From contig NZ_CP054492.1 of the NCBI RefSeq assembly GCF_015265455.1, positions 2,480,001 to 2,544,000 on the forward strand: a DNA stretch of 64,000 nt, given 5' to 3'. Source of the stretch: Candidatus Sulfurimonas baltica. GTDB lineage: Bacteria > Campylobacterota > Campylobacteria > Campylobacterales > Sulfurimonadaceae. Below the pieces are notes generated by a model that was given only the letters and a program-made list of their open reading frames with translations, was not told where the DNA came from and ran no database searches. The position numbers were made by a program, and so were the translations under genes. Shown piece by piece: positions 25,648 to 34,800 of this stretch (position 1 is the stretch's first letter; each line of letters opens with the position of its first letter).

Positions 25648-26871
25648 CTATAAATATGCTAGTTTCGGTCCACGAACACCGATAAACTGTTGTAATTGTG
25701 TAGTTATTTTACCAGCATCAGCATTTGCTTGAAGCTCGTTAAAAAGATCTACTAGATGTGCCTTAGTTAAGTCACGACCACCAAGACCATAAATATAACC
25801 AGAAAGTAATACTTTTGAATCAGTATTAAACAATGAGCCTGCAACTTCGTTAAACATAGCTCCTGCTGCACCACCTGGAGAAGAACGATCTAAAATGCCA
25901 ACCGCTTTAATATCTTTAAGTGCGTCTGCAACTGCCATAAATGGGAATGGGCGAACAACACGAAGACCAACAACACCAGCTTTAATACCTTTAGCTCTCA
26001 TCTCTTCCGCAACTTCTCTAGCTGTTTCAACAGAAGTACCAAGACAAAGTACTGCTACATCTGCATCATCCATACCATAACACTCAACTGGATTATATTT
26101 ACGACCAGTTAATTTTTCAAATTCAGCAAAAGCTTCATCTAATTTTGGAGGAACACTTAACATTAGGTCTCTATGTTGACGAGCTTTATGCTCATAATGC
26201 CAATCTTCTTCAGTTTGAACACCGTGAGTTGCAGGATGTTCAAAGTCTAACATGTCATTCATCGGCTTATACTCACCAACAAAATTATATGCTACATCAT
26301 CACTTAAAGTTTTAACACCTTGAGCTGTATGAGAAGTCATAAATCCATCTTGATTAACAATAGCTGGAAGTCTAACATCGTGATCTTCAGAAACTTTAAA
26401 AGCAATAAGGTTTAAATCATAAACATCTTGTGGGCAAAATGCATCAAGTTGTATCCAACCACTATCACGACATAAATACATATCAGAGTGATCACCATTA
26501 ACATTTAATGGAGATGCTAAAGTACGATTTACAAGATTTAAAACAATTGGTAAACGCATACCAGATGCTTGGTAAAGAGTCTCTACCATTAATGCTAAAC
26601 CTTGAGAAGATGTAGCAGTAGCAACACGACCACCAGCAGCAGCAGCACCAATACATGCGCTCATTGCAGCATGCTCAGACTCTACCATTACATATTCACC
26701 CTCAACGTAATTGTCAGATTTAAACTTTGCATAACCTTCAACTATTGGAGTTGATGGCGTAATAGGGTAAGCGGCAACAACATCAACTTGAACTTGTCTC
26801 ATTGCTTGTGCTGCTGCGAAGTTACCATCCCATACTTCAGTCTCATTTAATTCCATTTTATCAAATGCCAT
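25648..26871 (-). CDS. porA: Pyruvate:ferredoxin oxidoreductase alpha subunit
   Basis: Catalytic partner of PorB that binds pyruvate. AAYPITPSTPIVEGYAKF is the family signature for the substrate site, and TATSSQGLALMVETLYQASG and LNVNGDHSDMYLCRDSGW follow. 407 residues, as in four-subunit POR enzymes. It comes straight after porD (adjacent codons) and nine bases before porB. Closest in pattern to pyruvate rather than 2-oxoglutarate enzymes, since the arginine- and threonine-rich loop is of pyruvate type (inference). Confidence 0.92.
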   Translation of the reverse strand: MAFDKMELNETEVWDGNFAAAQAMRQVQVDVVAAYPITPSTPIVEGYAKFKSDNYVEGEYVMVESEHAAMSACIGAAAAGGRVATATSSQGLALMVETLYQASGMRLPIVLNLVNRTLASPLNVNGDHSDMYLCRDSGWIQLDAFCPQDVYDLNLIAFKVSEDHDVRLPAIVNQDGFMTSHTAQGVKTLSDDVAYNFVGEYKPMNDMLDFEHPATHGVQTEEDWHYEHKARQHRDLMLSVPPKLDEAFAEFEKLTGRKYNPVECYGMDDADVAVLCLGTSVETAREVAEEMRAKGIKAGVVGLRVVRPFPFMAVADALKDIKAVGILDRSSPGGAAGAMFNEVAGSLFNTDSKVLLSGYIYGLGGRDLTKAHLVDLFNELQANADAGKITTQLQQFIGVRGPKLAYL

Positions 26872-27270
26872 TTATGCTTTCTCCTCTTCTTTTTTAGGCC
26901 ATGAAGCTAGTTCTGCCTCTTCTTCTGCTTGCTCAGGGAACATCAAAAGCGACTTAGGGTTTGTAGGACAAACCTCAACACATATTCCACACCCTTTACA
27001 GTGATCCATATCGATACCAATCATTTTTTTGTCTCTAGAAATAATAGACATATCTGGACAAAAAATCCAACAAAATTGACAATCAATACAAAAGTCTTTG
27101 TTAAATACAGGTTTTTGTAATCTCCAGTCAGAAACATTTGCTCTAAAAGAGTTGTTTTCTGAATAAGCACGATCATCTTGGCTTGTTCCAGCAATGTCAT
27201 CTATCTTACCATCAAAACTACGAAGTATAGCTCCAATTTCAAGTTCATTCCATCCTTTGTGTTCCATCAT
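26872..27270 (-). CDS. porD: Pyruvate:ferredoxin oxidoreductase delta subunit (2x 4Fe-4S)
   Basis: Small ferredoxin-like subunit that carries electrons out of the enzyme. Two cluster motifs are visible: CIDCQFCWIFCP and CKGCGICVEVCP. Residues 1-60 are an unusual N-terminal extension (KGWNELEIGAILRSFDG) typical of this lineage's PorD. It begins seven bases after porG, and its stop adjoins the porA start. Confidence 0.92.
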   Translation of the reverse strand: MMEHKGWNELEIGAILRSFDGKIDDIAGTSQDDRAYSENNSFRANVSDWRLQKPVFNKDFCIDCQFCWIFCPDMSIISRDKKMIGIDMDHCKGCGICVEVCPTNPKSLLMFPEQAEEEAELASWPKKEEEKA

Positions 27271-27277
27271 CTACTCC

Positions 27278-27835
27278 TTATTTCACTTCATCATAAGCGC
27301 GTTGAATTGCAAGCATATTCGCGTCAATAATTTTTTGTGGTAATTTTTTAAGAACTCTTTTCATACTCTCTTTAAAAAATTCTATTTCAAACATTCCAGA
27401 AACTTTCATAAATGCGCCAAGCATCGGTGTATTTGGAATTGGACGACCAATAGTTTCGTTTGCAATTGTTATACAATCAACAGTATGGACTTCTTTGCCA
27501 GCAAGTTTTGGTTGTTTTGCAACTAACTCTTCAACTGTTAAATGTGTAGTAACTATATATTTTGTATTTTCTTTTCCATTTAGTGTTATATCACCAGTCA
27601 GGGCCAATGCAGGATCAATTACAAAAACATAATCAGGCTTCATATACTTTTCATGATTCATTACAACTTTATCTGAAACGCGATTGTAAGCTGTCATTGA
27701 CGCTCCACGTTTTGCTGATCCATAAAATGCAAATGCTTGCACATGCTTTCCTGTTGCAGAAACAACATCCGCCAAACCTTTAGCTCCTGTTACAGCTCCT
27801 TGACCAGCACGACTATGCCATCTAATTTCTAGCAT
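27278..27835 (-). CDS. porG: Pyruvate:ferredoxin oxidoreductase gamma subunit
   Basis: 185-residue gamma subunit with the RWHSRAGQGAVTGAKGLAD start and FYGSAKRGASMTAYNRVSD characteristic of the 2-oxoacid oxidoreductase gamma family, and NTPMLGAFMKVSG near the end. First gene of porGDAB, with AAGGAG at the right distance before the ATG and a TATAAT box 18 bases before the start. Confidence 0.93.
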   Translation of the reverse strand: MLEIRWHSRAGQGAVTGAKGLADVVSATGKHVQAFAFYGSAKRGASMTAYNRVSDKVVMNHEKYMKPDYVFVIDPALALTGDITLNGKENTKYIVTTHLTVEELVAKQPKLAGKEVHTVDCITIANETIGRPIPNTPMLGAFMKVSGMFEIEFFKESMKRVLKKLPQKIIDANMLAIQRAYDEVK

Positions 27836-27852
27836 ATAATCTCCTTCTATTT

Positions 27853-27873
27853 ATTATAAGAACAATTAGTTCT
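27853..27873 (-). promoter_or_regulatory. Promoter of porGDAB with overlapping palindrome
   Basis: TATAAT (minus strand 27858-27853) is preceded directly by the palindrome AGAAC TAATT GTTCT (27859-27873), which occupies the -10/-35 spacer, a usual repressor position. A second inverted repeat, ACACTTTAT/ATAAAGTGT (27925-27952), lies further upstream at the HAD gene end. Confidence 0.5.
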
Positions 27874-27953
27874 AATTTACTTCTTATTCTAGGCAAGTTG
27901 CTCTTAAAAATAGCTTGAAGTTATACACTTTATAATTAACTTAATAAAGTGTG

Positions 27954-28592
27954 TTATTTTTTCCTATTTTGAAGATAGTTAACTGCTTCAAGGGCATCAT
28001 TAAATATAACATTTGTATGCTCTTTCAAACTGTTTAGCTCTCCATATCCGCATAATAGACCTATAGAATTTACTTTCGCATTTTTGGCCGAAATTAAATC
28101 TAATTTAGTGTCTCCAATCATCCATATCTCTTTATTATTAGTATCTAATTTCTCCAAAGCTTTTAGTATAGGTTCTTCATGCGGCTTAGGGTTCTCAACA
28201 TCTTCTCTGCCAATTAAAACTTCAAAATATTCCATCAATTCAAAGTGCTCCATCAGAATTCTTGAGTATTCACCAGTTTTGGTTGTTACAATTCCTAAAA
28301 TCGCAAATTCACTCGCTTTAATTACAGCCTCTCTGGCATTTACTAAAAGCTCTGTCCTAAGTGTTGAAATCTCACGATAGTACTCTTTATATGTTGCTAC
28401 GTAATCCCAAACCACATCTCTGTGAACACCTAACTCTTCATACATTACATCAAGCGGATAGCCGATAAGTGCTTTAATCTCTTCATCTTTTGGATTTGGA
28501 TATTTATGAACATTAAAAGAGTGGTGAAAAGTCTCCAATATCGCATCTGTGGAATCAATAAGTGTTCCATCTAAATCAAATAGTATAATCAT
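27954..28592 (-). CDS. HAD family hydrolase, phosphoglycolate phosphatase-like
   Basis: 212 residues with all HAD motifs: IILFDLDGTLIDSTDAI (catalytic Asp pair), IVTTKTGEYS (Thr of motif II), NPKPHEEPILKALEKL (Lys of motif III) and WMIGDTKLDLISAKNAK (acidic motif IV). The cap domain is the alpha-helical type of Gph/pyrophosphatase enzymes. The substrate cannot be told from sequence. It follows the peptide-binding protein gene by three bases. Confidence 0.88.
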   Translation of the reverse strand: MIILFDLDGTLIDSTDAILETFHHSFNVHKYPNPKDEEIKALIGYPLDVMYEELGVHRDVVWDYVATYKEYYREISTLRTELLVNAREAVIKASEFAILGIVTTKTGEYSRILMEHFELMEYFEVLIGREDVENPKPHEEPILKALEKLDTNNKEIWMIGDTKLDLISAKNAKVNSIGLLCGYGELNSLKEHTNVIFNDALEAVNYLQNRKK

Positions 28593-28595
28593 AGT

Positions 28596-30095
28596 CTAAT
28601 CTTTCTCCCAATTTATATAGTCATGCCAAATTCCGCTAGGGCTTGGAGTAACGTTTTTAATATTTTTATTTATTGCTGTAATTGAGTTTGGAATATACAA
28701 AAAGAGATATGGATTTTCATCTGTTATTGTTTTAAACATCTCTTTCCACATTACCGACAACTTATCTCTGTCTATAATACTTTGAGATTTTTCTATCATT
28801 TCATCTATCTTTTGATTGGAATATCCTACCAGGTTGAAGCCACCTTTTTTATCGCTGTCACTGTGCCAAAACATGTATGGGTCTGGAGTAGGTGAGAGTC
28901 CCCAACCAAGAAGAACAGTATCAAATTCATGAGGGAAAACAACCATATTTAAAAATGCCTGCCACTCCATGACTCTTAAGTTCACAATAATACCGGCGCT
29001 TTTAAGCTGATGCTGAATTATCTGTGCGGCATAAGGTCTTATAGCACTTGAATTTGATGTAACAATCTCGAAAGTAAATGGATTGTTCTCATCATATCCA
29101 GCCTCACTCAAAAGCTGCTTGGCTTTTTTTATATTTTGTGTTGGAGCTTTTACATCTTTGTTGAAAGCTTTAGTCGCAGGGAGAAAAGGACCAGTACAGA
29201 CTTTGGCATGATTAAAAAATAAAATTTCTACTATCTCGTCTCTGTCGATAGATATGGAAATTGCCTCCCGTACTTTTGGATTTTTAAACTTTTCAACTCT
29301 TAAATTAAAACCAAGGTAAGTGTATGATCTGGAAATCTGCTCATATGTATTGAAATTATTAAAAAAATCTTTACTTAACTGTCTTTCAAACTGCATCGGT
29401 TCAATACTTCCAACATCTAAAGCGGATGATTTCAACATTAAAAAGCGTGTCATTGGGTCGGCTATCACATGAAAAGATATTTTGTCTATTTTTGCACGGC
29501 CTTCGAAATAATCATCAAATGCAGTTAGTATAATATTTTTTGAGTGTTCTAATTGATAGAGTTTATACGCACCTGTACCTATTGGATTTGTGTTAAAAGA
29601 TGAGTTCATAAGATTCTCTTCATCTCTTAAAACATGCTCTGGTAATATTCCCATCATCCAAGTTTCTAATGCCTTAAAATATGGCTCTTTATACCTTACT
29701 CTTACCGTCAGCTCATCAAGTACTTCAACACTCTTTACAAATCTGAAATTTGCACTGTATGGTGAGCTTATTTTTGATGAGACAAGCACATCATAAGTGA
29801 AAACAACATCTTTTGCAGTGAAAATCTCCCCATCATGCCACTTAACATTCTTATGAAGCTTGAATATAAGGGTTGTATTGTCCTCGTAGTAAAACTCTTT
29901 TGCCAAATCACCTATAATTGTGGATGAATCTTTGTCGTATTTTATAAGCCCATTAAATAAAAAACCTGTTATCTCTGATGAGCTTGAGTCTGTTGCCAAG
30001 ATAGGGTTCAATCGTGCCGGATTTGTTGAAGTTGCAAGGTTGAGTGTTGATGAAAAAAGGTTTATGGATAAAAGTAGCAGTATTATGTAGTGCAA
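28596..30095 (-). CDS. Extracellular solute-binding protein family 5 (peptide/nickel type)
   Basis: 499 residues, secreted (MHYIILLLLSINLFSS signal) without a lipobox. The SBP_bac_5 pattern is clear: ATSTNPARLNPILATDSSS, EITGFLFNGLIKYD, VVFTYDVLVSSK, IGTGAYKLYQLEHSKN, KVREAISISIDRDEI and FDTVLLGWGLSPTPDPYMFW. It should feed an ABC importer for peptides, but no permease or ATPase gene adjoins it here, so it is an orphan. It is followed by the HAD gene after three bases. Confidence 0.88.
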   Translation of the reverse strand: MHYIILLLLSINLFSSTLNLATSTNPARLNPILATDSSSSEITGFLFNGLIKYDKDSSTIIGDLAKEFYYEDNTTLIFKLHKNVKWHDGEIFTAKDVVFTYDVLVSSKISSPYSANFRFVKSVEVLDELTVRVRYKEPYFKALETWMMGILPEHVLRDEENLMNSSFNTNPIGTGAYKLYQLEHSKNIILTAFDDYFEGRAKIDKISFHVIADPMTRFLMLKSSALDVGSIEPMQFERQLSKDFFNNFNTYEQISRSYTYLGFNLRVEKFKNPKVREAISISIDRDEIVEILFFNHAKVCTGPFLPATKAFNKDVKAPTQNIKKAKQLLSEAGYDENNPFTFEIVTSNSSAIRPYAAQIIQHQLKSAGIIVNLRVMEWQAFLNMVVFPHEFDTVLLGWGLSPTPDPYMFWHSDSDKKGGFNLVGYSNQKIDEMIEKSQSIIDRDKLSVMWKEMFKTITDENPYLFLYIPNSITAINKNIKNVTPSPSGIWHDYINWEKD

Positions 30096-30174
30096 AATTA
30101 CTCTTTTTTTAAAGAGATTATACCAAAGTTACTTAGAGTTGTTAGTTAATGAAAAGTTTAGGGAGGAGCTTTAA

Positions 30175-30191
30175 CAGCGCCAAAAGCGCTG
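30175..30191 (-). terminator. Hairpin after rpsI, possible terminator
   Basis: CAGCGC/GCGCTG stem with a five-base loop, 20 bases past the rpsI stop. The minus strand has only TTAAAG after it, so it is weak as a classical terminator. Confidence 0.4.
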
Positions 30192-30211
30192 ATAAAAAGT
30201 TTTTGTAACGA

Positions 30212-30601
30212 TTAACGCTTAGAGAACTGACGAGAACGACGAGCTTTACGCTTACCTGGCTTCTTACGTTCAACAACACGTGAATCACGAGTCATCATGC
30301 CTTCTGGCTTAAGAATCGCTTTTAATGCTGGATCAAATGCAACTAATGCACGAGAAATACCGTGGCGAAGTGCATCTGCTTGACCACCAAAACCACCACC
30401 CATTGTGCTAGCTACGATATCAACTGATGTATTTTGTTTTGTTAAAGCAAGTGGCTGCTTAACACGAAGTTTCTTAGCTTCTAATCCACCTAACCATGCG
30501 TCTAAAGAAAGACCATTGATTGTGATATTACCTGAACCTGGTGTTAACCATACTTTTGCTATTGAAGCTTTACGACGACCTGTTGCGTATATTTTTGCCA
30601 T
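30212..30601 (-). CDS. rpsI: 30S ribosomal protein S9
   Basis: 129 residues, with [15 protein letters not shown] at the start and the basic C-terminus [18 protein letters not shown] ending in SKR, whose tail reaches tRNA in the P site. Ten bases after rplM, the universal L13-S9 pair. Confidence 0.97.
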   Translation of the reverse strand: MAKIYATGRRKASIAKVWLTPGSGNITINGLSLDAWLGGLEAKKLRVKQPLALTKQNTSVDIVASTMGGGFGGQADALRHGISRALVAFDPALKAILKPEGMMTRDSRVVERKKPGKRKARRSRQFSKR

Positions 30602-30611
30602 ATGTCAATCC

Positions 30612-31034
30612 TTACTTAGCAAGTTGTGCAGTGTGAGGATGCTCAGCATCTGCATAAATTTTTAATTTTTTAATCATCTTAGCACCAAGCTTAGTTTTAG
30701 GAAGCATACCGCGAACAGCTAGTTTGTAAAGCTTTTCAGGGTTTTTTGCTAAAAGCTCAGTCATTTTAACACTCTTAGTGCTACCGAAGTAACCTGAGTG
30801 AGAAAAATACTCTTTATTAGCTATTTTACCTAGACCGTTAAATTTTGCTTTAGAAGCATTTACGATAACAACGAAGTCACCACAGTCAATGTTTGGAGTC
30901 CAACATACTTTGTTCTTACCACGAAGTATAGTAGCTACTTCAGTGATCATACGACCAAAAGTCTTACCCTCAGCGTCAATCAAAACCCATTTTTGATCAA
31001 TTTGTTCAGAAGTTGCAATTTTTGTAAATTTCAT
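30612..31034 (-). CDS. rplM: 50S ribosomal protein L13
   Basis: Early assembly protein of the large subunit. I use ATG 31034 (MKFTKIATSEQIDQKWVLID), preceded by AAAGGTTCAAGA, and not the upstream in-frame start at 31073, which would add 13 unusual residues. LRGKNKVCWTPNIDCGDFVVI and the C-terminal PHTAQ segment are as expected. 140 residues is the usual length. Confidence 0.96.
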   Translation of the reverse strand: MKFTKIATSEQIDQKWVLIDAEGKTFGRMITEVATILRGKNKVCWTPNIDCGDFVVIVNASKAKFNGLGKIANKEYFSHSGYFGSTKSVKMTELLAKNPEKLYKLAVRGMLPKTKLGAKMIKKLKIYADAEHPHTAQLAK

Positions 31035-31173
31035 TCTTGAACCTTTATCTTGAGATTTTAACAAAACAGTCAATAGGACTGCTTGTTTTAGTGGCGAAAG
31101 TATAACCGTATAAACTTACAAGAAGCTTAATTTTTGGTTTATTTAAGGTTGCATTATTTCTTAGTCAGATAGA

Positions 31174-31229
31174 CCCTGAATCTATTTCAGGGCTACGGAG
31201 GTGTCGTCATTCCAAACTTTATTTGGAAT
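31174..31229. repeat. Two palindromic repeats of the CGTCAT family
   Basis: CCCTGAA/TTCAGGG (31174-31192) and ATTCCAAA CTTTA TTTGGAAT (31209-31229), the latter with the usual CGTC before and CTTA after. They lie between the small barrel gene's stop and rplM. The remaining gap 31035-31248 otherwise holds the rplM promoter region. Confidence 0.8.
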
Positions 31230-31248
31230 CTTATATTTTATAAACTGA

Positions 31249-31845
31249 TTAATACTTATAAATAACGCTCATATATCCAGATATGACATTATCAAACTGA
31301 TACGATACACTACTCTTTGTATTTTCAGTATTTAAGCTCATATATCTTGCTCCTATATCTATATCAATATCTTTGCTCACATGTATATTTGTTCCTACAT
31401 CTATGCCGTAATATACATCAGTAGCTGTTCTTGAAAAATTTTCTCCATCTCCTGTAAACTCTATGCTTGCAAGACCAAGATTTAAGCCAATAAACAAGTC
31501 AAGCGCCTTTGATGCCTCAAACATATACTGACCTTCTACCCCGAATGTTGCTAAACTATCAAAAGTGTCATCTGTATCAGCATAGTATGCAGCACTAACA
31601 AATATTCTGTAATCATCTGACCTTGCACCTAGCTTTAATCCTATATGCCCAAAGTTGTAATCGTTGTTTAGTGAAGTTACACCATCACTCATTTTATTAT
31701 TTAAAACACTATAGCCAGCTTCAATAGCGACTAGAGAAGTTTCACTGTCAAAACTAAAGTCTGAGTCACCAGCAACTAAAGATGTACTTATAATAGCACT
31801 CGCTAAAACAATTTTTTTTATATTATTTATCATATGATTATGCAT
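31249..31845 (-). CDS. Outer-membrane beta-barrel protein (OmpA-like fold)
   Basis: 198 residues: signal peptide (IKKIVLASAIISTSLVAG), then an eight-strand-like series of alternating hydrophobic segments (FGHIGLKLGARSDDYRIFVSAAYY, LDLFIGLNLGLASIEF, DIDIGARYMSLN) with a C-terminal YMSVIYKY strand. A start at ATG 31836 (residue 4, MINN) is equally possible. It follows the large lipoprotein gene after five bases in one operon, so the two may act at the surface together. Confidence 0.7.
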   Translation of the reverse strand: MHNHMINNIKKIVLASAIISTSLVAGDSDFSFDSETSLVAIEAGYSVLNNKMSDGVTSLNNDYNFGHIGLKLGARSDDYRIFVSAAYYADTDDTFDSLATFGVEGQYMFEASKALDLFIGLNLGLASIEFTGDGENFSRTATDVYYGIDVGTNIHVSKDIDIDIGARYMSLNTENTKSSVSYQFDNVISGYMSVIYKY

Positions 31846-31850
31846 CCTTT

Positions 31851-34800
31851 TTAAAATTCATCTGCAACTAAAATATTTACAATTTCAATTGTGCCAGCAG
31901 CAGGTGTTGCCCCAATATCTGTTACATTAACATCTGCATATGCTACATTATTACTTAAGTTATTATCTGAAGAGATTACACTGTTTACTTGTAAATTATC
32001 ACTTGTTTTTACACTGTATGCAAAGTTAGCGTGTCTATACCACTCTGGTGATTCTTTTATCTTAATAGGAATTCTATATGTCGCTCCAACAACTCCAGCT
32101 GAAGTATTTACTACATCTGCTTCCAATCCTGATGCTCGCAATGTGATTTTTTTAGCTTCACCGACTCTTACATATTTAGCAGTAGGCAAATCATACCCTA
32201 CAAGATTTACCCACAACATAACACTTTTACCAGTTAAGAAATAATCATATGTTACCTTAATAGCCATTGTTCCAGTATCGTCCATTATATAGTTGCCATC
32301 TTTTGGTTCAACTATTGCTATTGCTTCACCGCCTTCAGGGTCTTGACGATGGTTATTTCCAACTGCAAAACCTAAGCTTGACGTATCATTACCATCATAA
32401 TTCTCTATTAAATCAAGTATGCTATCTGTATTTGTATTGATACTCCACTTTCCAGACGCTTCATATGTAAAACCGTCACCAAAAAGCACTAAGCTATCCG
32501 TTGCTTGATTAACATTAGCAAAGACATTATTTGGAGCCGTAAAAGTATTGGCTGTTCCATCAATATCACCACCATCTACTGTGTCGAAATACAAGTTGTT
32601 ATTAGCGCCGACACCACTTAGGTTCGAATCAACTGCATACCCTGCTATCATCCCCATTGATACTGATGGATTGGAATTGACTACATTGTTATATCTATCA
32701 GTTACTCTTAGTATCCAGTTTTCAGTAAAGCTTGCGGTTGAGCCATCATTTGTTTCTGTGCTTGCATAAGAGAGGCTAATCGCACTTGGTGGACCAGATA
32801 CAACAATGACATTAAATACTTTTGATAAATTTTGCTCATTGTTATTCACATCTAAAAATGTAGCACTTACCTCAATAGGTATAACACCAGAAATAATATT
32901 AGAATTTACATTTATGGTTATATTGTTCTTAGTAAAATCCAATGTTGTTGACGTAGTATTTGTTTCATTACCATCAGTGTTAGATAGAGTTCCAAGATTT
33001 GGATTTAAGATGGTAGTTGTAAAAGTCGTTACATTAGCATCTGGAACCAACGCACCATCAGAATCTTTAATAAAAAATGACATCAACTTACTTGTTTCAA
33101 GTCCCATTGTAATATTATTATCTGATAGACTGCTATACAATATGTAATTTGTTGCTACTTGATTAGAATCAGGATTAATTGTGAATGTAAATGCTTTTTT
33201 ATTTGTTGGATTTGTTTCATGATAAAAATTAAATACAATATCCGAAGTATTATTATCTAATTGAGCTGGAGCTGTATAAGTAAATGTAGCTTTTCCATTT
33301 ACAATCGATACATTCAAATCAGAGAAACTACCTATATCTCTATTTTCCTTTATGTCATCAGGAAATTGAACCTTAACATTTCCATCTGAATATGGGTTAT
33401 TACTTCCATCCACAACATTCATCTCTATACTGATAAGTTGGCTGTTCTGTGTGATTTCTTTTGTTTCTTCAACTAAATATACATCAATTACTGATGGCTC
33501 ATAGTTAACAGTTAAAGTAGCGTTTACATCGCTGTTGTATGAAAATATAAAGTTTAAAGAAGGGATTGACTTCAATGGATTTGGAGCAATAAAATTAAAT
33601 ATAGCTTCACCATTTACTATAGCAACCTCACTCTGTGTAAATTGTCCACCTGAAACATTCCCATCAACAATCTCAGAAGGATAACTAATGCTGATTGTGC
33701 CATCGTTAAAAACATTACCGTTATCATTAAATGCCAATACTTTAACACTTACATTTTCTGAACTTTCTGAAACAGTTATCTCAGATTTTTCTAAACGAAT
33801 TTTTGGCACTTGAGTTAACAACGGACTTACAGTAATTACTGCATTCACGTCCTTTGAGGTATTGTTTTGCATTTTAAAAGTTAAAGTAGATGTATTTAGA
33901 TCCGTCAAATTAACTGGTGCTGTATATGTGAATGCAACATGCCCGTTTACATCTGTAATACCACTGAAAGAATTCATAGTGCCCACAGCACCGTCAAAAT
34001 AGTCTAGTAAAATACTTTCATTTGCTGCTGGTCTACTATCGTTATCTTCCAGGTATAGGTCAAACACTTCAACTTGGCTACTAGCTGTTATGGTTCTGTT
34101 AGCATCTACTAGTGTAAGGTTGTATGCACTGTAGTCTGTTGTTGTAATTGTTGTATTTACCAATAAATTAGTAGTTGCTATTTTAGAAGAGTCATTCTCC
34201 ATTCTAAATGTAAGAGCATATGTAGTTGCATGTACTACATTTTCTATTGATGTATAGTTAAATGCTGCATGTCCATTTGCATCTGTCGTTCCACTGAAAC
34301 TACTCATTGTTCCTTTACTTCCATCGAAGTAATCTAATGTAATAACTTCACCTGCAGCTGGTTTACTTATTCCAGTTGAGTTGTCATCTAAGTATACATC
34401 TATAACTTTTGATTGGAAGCCTTCTGTAATATTTGCATCTGATGGTACTGATGTAAGTGTATAGCTTGAATAATCTTTTGTTGGAACTGTTGTGTTTACT
34501 AATAGATTAGTAGTTGCTATTCTAGAAGAGTCATTCTCCATTCTAAATGTAAGAGCATATGTAGTTGCATGTACTACATTTTCTATTGATGTATAGTTAA
34601 ACACTACATGTCCATTTGCATCAGTTGTCCCTTCAAAAGCATTCATTGAACCGCTGTCTCCATCGAAGAAATCAACCATAATTACTTCACCTACAGCTGG
34701 CTTACTTATTCCAGTTGAGTTGTCATCCAAATATACATCTATTACTTTTGATTGTAAGCCTTCTGTAATATTTGCATCTGATGGTACTGATGTAAGTGTA

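Noticed and set aside
31891-33147. Plus-strand frames opposite the large lipoprotein
   Set aside because: Antisense shadows of a low-complexity, Thr/Asn-rich gene with clear signal peptide and Ig-like domains on the minus strand.
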